From JBBRLG01 sp038231495 (GTDB lineage Bacteria; Planctomycetota; Planctomycetia; Gemmatales; Gemmataceae): a stretch of 11,096 nt of DNA. The stretch spans positions 1 to 11,096 of the forward strand of contig JBBRLG010000223.1 in NCBI GenBank assembly GCA_038231495.1. Direction: 5' to 3'. This document shows, piece after piece, positions 7,619 to 11,096 of the stretch. Both the position numbers and the translations under genes were made by a program. Positions within the stretch are counted from its first letter, which is position 1; each line of letters opens with the position of its first letter. The notes beneath the pieces were generated by a model. That model was not told where the DNA came from, did not search any database, and worked only from the letters and a program-made list of their open reading frames with translations.

Positions 7619-7774
7619 GAAGGAGAATAACCGTTCACTCCCCCCCTTACGAAGGGGGGGGCGGGGGGGGTGGAGTGGACGCCAGGACTGTCAAACTCAA
7701 CCATTCTTACCCCCCCCCCGCCCCCCCTTCGTAAGGGGGGGAGAAGTTGCCGGTGAACGGTTACGAAGGAGAAT
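7619..7774. mobile_element. MITE-like palindromic element with flanking direct repeats
   Basis: The ends are perfect 10-base inverted repeats, AACCGTTCAC (7629-7638) and GTGAACGGTT (7753-7762). Inside, the left arm reads C7-TTACGAA-G8-C-G8 (7640-7670) and the right arm, on the opposite strand, reads C7-TTACGAA-G7-C-G10 (7741-7710). The arms are therefore inverted copies, apart from about 10 extra bases in the right arm, around a unique centre of about 40 bases. GAAGGAGAAT occurs immediately left (7619-7628) and, after 2 bases, right (7765-7774), as a target-site duplication would. There is no transposase ORF. Read as RNA it would fold into one very long hairpin. It could instead be a fixed regulatory palindrome between two divergent genes. 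Confidence 0.55.
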
Positions 7775-7983
7775 TGTCAGGCGTGTCGGTGAGCGGCCCG
7801 CGAAATGCGGAAGCCGCACTTCGCCACCCGCCGCTTGCGTTCCTTGCCCGTGCATTCCGCCCGGCAGCAATTATTGCCCCAGCGGAATTCCAAGTTTTTC
7901 GGAATAATTTGGTCTGTATGACAGATAGTTCCGTTATAAGGGGTAGAGGGGCTGGCGCACACCGACTCGTCCCTTTACGGCAG
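7775..7983. other. Upstream region of the secreted-protein gene
   Basis: No gene is convincing here; the minus-strand open frames have no motif. The segment 7864-7940 is A+T-richer than its surroundings and contains TATAAG (7935-7940) and a TTGGTC further upstream at a 19-20 base spacing, so the promoter of the downstream plus-strand gene probably lies here. The boxes are too weak to fix it. Confidence 0.3.
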
Positions 7984-8005
7984 GCCGCGGCGGCGTAGCC
8001 GCGGC
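7984..8005 (+). promoter_or_regulatory. GC hairpin just before the secreted-protein gene
   Basis: GCCGCGGC occurs at 7984-7991 and again at 7998-8005. The octamer is its own reverse complement, so the two copies pair into an 8-bp stem with a GGCGTA loop. It ends 4 bases before the AGGAGG at 8010-8015. In the mRNA leader it could limit or gate ribosome access; it may equally be one copy of a dispersed intergenic repeat. Confidence 0.35.
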
Positions 8006-8016
8006 GAGTAGGAGGC

Positions 8017-9525
8017 GTGTACCGCTTGAGGGAGCAGCACTTGTTTACGAAACTGTTTGAAAGCGTTTGCGAATTCATCCAGGGGTCGTCGAAGCAACGC
8101 TCCGCGCGTCGCCTCGACCTGGAACCGCTCGGAGAACGTATCGTGCCTACCACCTTCTGGTGGACCAGCCAGGGCGACGGCACCTCCTGGAAGGATCCCG
8201 CCAATTGGGGTGCCACCATGTATCCCGGGATGGGCGGCGTCACGACCGACAGCGCGATCATCAACGACATCGGCGGCCCCGTGCCGGGCGGCACGACCGC
8301 ACCCACCACGGGCGTTCACGTAGACATGCCCGATCCCGTCACTCTTCGATCCCTTACCTTCAACGCCAACGCGAGCAATGCCGATTCTATTAACTTCCAC
8401 AGCAACGTCACGCTCACCAACGGCGGCAGTTTCACCGACGCCAACGAAAACCGTGACAATTCCCGCAACTCAGCCATCTGGTTTTCGGGTGACAACAGCG
8501 TCTTCAGGATCGCGGGAGGTACGTTCACGTATACTGCCGGCAACTTCATGTCCCAGACGCCTACGATGAAAAACTTGAACGTGGATGCCGGTGCCACCCT
8601 GCGCAACGACGGCGCAGTCAACACTTCCCAACTGTTGCTCGTCAACCTCACGGTCTCGAACGCAGGCACGTGGGAACTGGCCAACCAATCCAAAATCGCC
8701 ATCGGCAGCGCCTCGCCGAGTATTACGATTCAACCCGGCGGCACCATGTCCCTGATAGCACCTAACGACCATGGCATCGTTAGGCAAACCGGGACAGACA
8801 ACTACATTGCCATCGACGACCAAGGCACGGTCCAAAGGGGGCCGGCCGCCGCAGGCTGTTATGGAATTGATGCCTGCATCCACGTCAGCAACGGCGGCCA
8901 GCTAAGCATGGGCACCAACTGCACCATTGCGTTTTACGGTAAAACTGGCGATGCGAACGCGGGCACGGGCAACCGGGGCGGCGGCGTTTTCATGGAAGGA
9001 TCCACCTCCGGCGTTACCTTAAGCCCGTCCGCAACCCTCCAATGTGATTTCGGCTACCAACAAAACAGCGGCACCCTCATCTGTTTGGGGGATGTTTGGC
9101 AACCCGGGGCCACGGTTTGGACGATCGACACCGCGTATCAGGGCGGCAATGTCACGATCAACGGCGGCACGGTCTACGTGGGTACACCGTTCGGGGATTA
9201 CGGCAACCTAAAACTGCATACCCAGAATCTCGGCAGCCAACTCTTCGGCATTTTTGAATGGGACCACGGGACCATCTACATCGGCGCACTAGACGACACC
9301 CAAGGCCACCAAAGCTCGGTGACCGCCGATTTCACCGTCAAGATTTCTAACCCCGATGGAAAGAATAATCCACCGGTCATGACGACCCGTTACACCGGCA
9401 CCGACCCGATCGATGTGATCATTTCCCGTACAGGAACGATCCTTGACGTGGTACACCCGGCTCCGGCGAATTACACCGGCGCAACCACCGCCGAACAAGC
9501 ACACTACACCTTAACACACAACTAA
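8017..9525 (+). CDS. Secreted planctomycete surface protein, beta-rich
   Basis: The 502-residue protein is predicted to be exported and to act at or outside the cell surface. Residues 26-49 hold a basic patch and then LDLEPLGERIVPTTFWW, which fits the planctomycete extracellular N-terminal motif (LExLExR...P.TF.W). This is followed by SWKDPANWG, a common opening of their large beta-repeat proteins. The rest is rich in Gly, Thr, Asn and Ser with repeated T-x-x-NGG-type turns (LTNGG, VSNGG, INGG), as in beta-helix or autotransporter-like passenger domains. No catalytic motif is seen. The start is uncertain: GTG at 8017 is only 1 base after AGGAGG, whereas TTG at 8041 has GAGGGAG 6 bases upstream and TTG at 8026 uses AGGAGG at 10 bases. 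The gene is divergent from the sigma-WD40 gene and followed by hairpins. Ligand and role are unknown. Confidence 0.8.
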   Translation: MYRLREQHLFTKLFESVCEFIQGSSKQRSARRLDLEPLGERIVPTTFWWTSQGDGTSWKDPANWGATMYPGMGGVTTDSAIINDIGGPVPGGTTAPTTGVHVDMPDPVTLRSLTFNANASNADSINFHSNVTLTNGGSFTDANENRDNSRNSAIWFSGDNSVFRIAGGTFTYTAGNFMSQTPTMKNLNVDAGATLRNDGAVNTSQLLLVNLTVSNAGTWELANQSKIAIGSASPSITIQPGGTMSLIAPNDHGIVRQTGTDNYIAIDDQGTVQRGPAAAGCYGIDACIHVSNGGQLSMGTNCTIAFYGKTGDANAGTGNRGGGVFMEGSTSGVTLSPSATLQCDFGYQQNSGTLICLGDVWQPGATVWTIDTAYQGGNVTINGGTVYVGTPFGDYGNLKLHTQNLGSQLFGIFEWDHGTIYIGALDDTQGHQSSVTADFTVKISNPDGKNNPPVMTTRYTGTDPIDVIISRTGTILDVVHPAPANYTGATTAEQAHYTLTHN

Positions 9526-9532
9526 GTTGTGT
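9516..9532 (+). terminator. Small hairpin with the stop codon as its loop
   Basis: ACACAAC (9516-9522) and GTTGTGT (9526-9532) form a perfect 7-bp stem whose loop is the TAA stop codon of the secreted-protein gene. It lies directly before the larger GC hairpin at 9535 and may add to 3'-end formation; it has no T-run. Confidence 0.3.
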
Positions 9533-9534
9533 TC

Positions 9535-9564
9535 CAGCCCCGGCCCCACGAAGGGCCGGGGCTG
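9535..9564 (+). terminator. Perfect 12-bp GC hairpin (first copy)
   Basis: CAGCCCCGGCCC (9535-9546) pairs perfectly with GGGCCGGGGCTG (9553-9564) around CACGAA. It lies 10 bases after the secreted-protein stop and 42 bases before the next ATG. No T-tract follows, so it is a U-less terminator candidate; because it is duplicated together with the next gene it may also belong to that gene's leader. Confidence 0.5.
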
Positions 9565-9606
9565 TGAACTGGGCGCCGAGATTTCCTTGCTTACCGGGAG
9601 CCAAAC

Positions 9607-10182
9607 ATGGGCATTTTTTACGCCTTCGTCGCCGTCATGACGCTTTTCGAGAGCGCGCCGCCTGCCCACTCCAACGAGTCCGAGTCTTACTACGCCAGTG
9701 CCGCGTTCCGCCGCGTGCTCGACGACCCCCTCGCCATGGCCATCGCCCGCCAGATCGCTGTGAATGAACATGTATTGGAGTTGTACGACCCCCCCCGACC
9801 GGCGTTGCCCATGAAACCCGACAAGTGGCTCGCACTGATCCACCAAAGATACCGCTCTTGCAAGGGCTGCCCGCCCTTTGCCGAGGTCAAGCGCTTCCCG
9901 TTCACTTTCAGGGAAGCCAGGGCGCTGGCAGGCAATAACGTGTTATATTTGGCCAACGCGAAAGCCCAGCGCCGCGACCACCCCGAAGAAGCGGAAAAGT
10001 GGCAGGAGCGAATCACGGCGGCCAAGCAAGCCGATGACATCCTGTTAGCCTTGGTGTTCGCCGTTAACGAAGACGGCACCGTCTCCGCCCGCCGCGTTGC
10101 CCTGAAACGGTTGAAGGAGATGCTTTCCGAGAACCAATGGCAAACCGGCACGGTGCCGCAACCGTGGCTCCTGGACAAATGA
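9607..10182 (+). CDS. Unknown protein with CKGCPPF motif, copy A
   Basis: I do not recognise this 191-residue protein. ATG follows GGGAG with a 7-base spacer. The N-terminus (GIFYAFVAVMTLF) is hydrophobic but has no basic residue, so it is not a typical signal peptide. A helical region (31-60) with FRRVLDDPLAMAIARQIAVN is followed by DPPRP, then CKGCPPF (C85, C88) and EVKRFPFT. A charged helical part follows (AKAQRRDHPEEAEKW), then ARRVALKRLKEMLSENQW and PQPWL near the end. The two cysteines could bind metal or form a disulfide, but only two are present, so a metal site would need a dimer or other ligands. The neighbour 10303-10884 is a paralogue with about 153 of 191 aligned residues identical (hand count). 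Its place after a surface-protein gene suggests, but does not show, a shared envelope role. Confidence 0.8.
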   Translation: MGIFYAFVAVMTLFESAPPAHSNESESYYASAAFRRVLDDPLAMAIARQIAVNEHVLELYDPPRPALPMKPDKWLALIHQRYRSCKGCPPFAEVKRFPFTFREARALAGNNVLYLANAKAQRRDHPEEAEKWQERITAAKQADDILLALVFAVNEDGTVSARRVALKRLKEMLSENQWQTGTVPQPWLLDK

Positions 10183-10230
10183 CCTGGCACGCAACGCCCG
10201 GTGGCCGCGCGCCCCGTTCTGACGTTGCTA

Positions 10231-10260
10231 CAGCCTCGGCTCAGCAAAGGGCCGGGGCTG
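10231..10260 (+). terminator. GC hairpin (second copy)
   Basis: CAGCCTCGGCTC (10231-10242) pairs with GGGCCGGGGCTG (10249-10260) around AGCAAA. As RNA, ten Watson-Crick and two G-U pairs form. It sits at the same distance before its gene as the first copy and no T-tract follows. The right arm is unchanged between copies while the left arm has two substitutions that keep RNA pairing only as wobbles. Confidence 0.5.
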
Positions 10261-10302
10261 TGAACTACGGGCCTACATTCCATTGCTTTCCGGGAGCCAA
10301 AC

Positions 10303-10884
10303 ATGGGCACCATTTACGCCTTCGTCGCCGTCATGACGCTTTTTGAAAGTCCGACGCCGTTCAAACCCAACGAGTTCGAGCCTTACTACGCCAGCGCCGC
10401 GTTTCGCCGCGTGCTCGACGATCCCCTCGCCATGGCCATCGCCCGCCAGATCGCGGTGAACGAACATGTGTTGGAAATGTACGACCCCCCCCGACCGGGG
10501 TTGGCCATCAAACCCGAGCGGTGGCTCACCCAGATCCACCAAAGGTACCTCTCCTGTAAGGGCTGCCCGCCCTTCGTCGAGGTCAAGCGCTTCCCGTTCA
10601 CTTACATGCAAGCTAGGGGACTGGCCGGCCAAAACGTGTTGTATTTGTCCAACGCGAAAGCCCAGCGCCGCAACCACCCCGAAGAAGCAGAAAAGTGGCA
10701 GGCGCAAATCACGGCGGCCAAGCAAGCCGAGCCCATCCTGTTAGAGTTGATGGAGGCCGCCAACGAAGAAGGCGGGGGCACCGTCGCCCGCCGCCGCGTT
10801 GCCCTGAAACGGTTGAAGGAGATGCTTTCCGAGAACCAATGGCAAACCGGCACGGTGCCGCAACCGTGGCTGAACGACAAGTAG
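10303..10884 (+). CDS. Unknown protein with CKGCPPF motif, copy B
   Basis: This 193-residue paralogue of 9607-10182 has the same start context (GGGAG, 7 bases, ATG). The segments at 31-58 and from LKRLKEM to PQPWL are nearly unchanged, as are CKGCPPF (C85, C88), EVKRFPFT and NAKAQRR. Differences gather at 13-25, just after the hydrophobic N-terminus, at 66-76, at 101-110 and around 143-165, where two extra glycine codons sit in NEEGGGT. That pattern, with conserved blocks and variable linkers, suggests both copies are still under selection. As in copy A, no known family is recognised and no enzyme motif is seen. It probably has its own leader or is read through from copy A. Confidence 0.8.
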   Translation: MGTIYAFVAVMTLFESPTPFKPNEFEPYYASAAFRRVLDDPLAMAIARQIAVNEHVLEMYDPPRPGLAIKPERWLTQIHQRYLSCKGCPPFVEVKRFPFTYMQARGLAGQNVLYLSNAKAQRRNHPEEAEKWQAQITAAKQAEPILLELMEAANEEGGGTVARRRVALKRLKEMLSENQWQTGTVPQPWLNDK

Positions 10885-10922
10885 CCTGCCGCGCAACGCC
10901 CGGTGGCCGCGCGCCCCGTTCT

Positions 10923-11096
10923 TTAGGACCGCTGATGCCATAGCAGCCTGCTTTCTCGGCGGACTGGCGCGCTGCCGTACCGCGAAGCGGTTCAACAACA
11001 AAGCCGGGGGTCGCGTACTCGCGCACCCCATACGCATCAAGTTAAGGAGGCATTGCCCTTCAAAAAAACTGGAAGTCCTTCCACAATCGCTGGATA
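10923..11096. other. Right-edge region, possible upstream end of another gene
   Basis: No complete gene is present. AAGGAGG at 11044-11050 is a perfect Shine-Dalgarno-like match, followed by TTG at 11053 and an open frame (PFKKTGSPSTIAG) to the window end. The 2-base spacer is too short for a normal start, so the real start codon may be different or the match may be chance. Minus-strand open frames here run into the antisense of copy B and are not credible. Confidence 0.3.

Larger units (their letters stand above)
9535..10220 (+). repeat. Tandem cassette, copy A
   Basis: This 686-bp unit (hairpin, leader, gene, 38-base tail) is repeated at 10231-10922 as a 692-bp unit. Hairpin start to ATG is 72 bases in both, and stop to unit end is 38 bases in both. 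The only length difference is a two-codon insertion inside the gene. The last 30 bases of each unit (10191-10220 and 10893-10922) are identical, and similarity stops sharply afterwards. Confidence 0.85.
10231..10922 (+). repeat. Tandem cassette, copy B
   Basis: Second copy of the unit at 9535-10220, separated from it by 10 bases. Conservation covers the hairpin, the leader including the GGGAGCCAAAC before the start codon, the whole gene and the 38-base tail, which points to one clean tandem duplication followed by divergence. Confidence 0.85.

Noticed and set aside
7324..7704. 126-codon minus-strand frame through the palindrome
   Set aside because: It translates the palindromic element and then reads the sigma-2 region in the wrong frame; not a gene.
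7639..7741. C and G runs as a CRISPR-like or tandem repeat array
   Set aside because: There are only two copies and they are inverted, not direct, with no spacer series; the inverted terminal repeats fit a palindromic element better.

Overview
The window looks like chromosomal DNA from a planctomycete of the Gemmata type (Gemmataceae). Three things point there: an ECF sigma factor fused to a membrane segment and a long WD40 domain, a secreted protein with the planctomycete N-terminal LExLxxR-type motif followed by an FxW/NWG start, and G+C-rich neighbouring sequence. No rRNA, tRNA or CRISPR array was seen. The assignment rests on protein families only.

Layout. (1) At the left edge (1-316, minus strand) lie a short ORF with a DUF5681-like N-terminal motif, apparently cut short, and possibly the first codons of another gene leaving the window. 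(2) Positions 586-3810 (minus) hold a compact two-gene unit: a near-consensus sigma-70 promoter, an 856-residue N6-adenine DNA methyltransferase, and a 167-residue PIN-domain (VapC-like) ribonuclease that starts 2 bases after the methyltransferase stop and takes its ribosome binding site from the last methyltransferase codons. An imperfect hairpin follows. Its base composition is clearly lower in G+C than the flanking genes (31/60 and 28/60 in two lines counted by hand, against 41/60 in a line of the WD40 gene), so it looks acquired. There is no separate antitoxin gene. This is the best candidate for an undescribed system (methyltransferase plus PIN effector). (3) Positions 3811-4145 show nothing recognisable. 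(4) Positions 4146-7514 (minus) hold the ECF sigma-WD40 fusion. (5) The divergent intergenic region 7515-8016 carries a 134-bp near-palindromic, MITE-like element flanked by 10-bp direct repeats, a -10-like box for the sigma gene, and a G+C-rich hairpin before the next gene. (6) Positions 8017-9525 (plus) encode a secreted beta-rich planctomycete surface protein. (7) Positions 9535-10922 are two exactly colinear copies of a cassette of about 690 bp, each made of a G+C hairpin, a 72-base leader, a gene for an unknown 191/193-residue protein with a conserved CKGCPPF motif, and a 38-base tail. (8) The right end (10923-11096) has no convincing gene; a strong AAGGAGG near the edge may announce one.

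How the parts may work together. The methyltransferase and PIN genes are almost certainly co-transcribed and translationally coupled, and form a plausible modification/toxin unit. The sigma-WD40 protein is likely a membrane-anchored one-component-like regulator. The secreted protein and the duplicated gene pair run away from it and could be its targets, but nothing in the sequence proves that.
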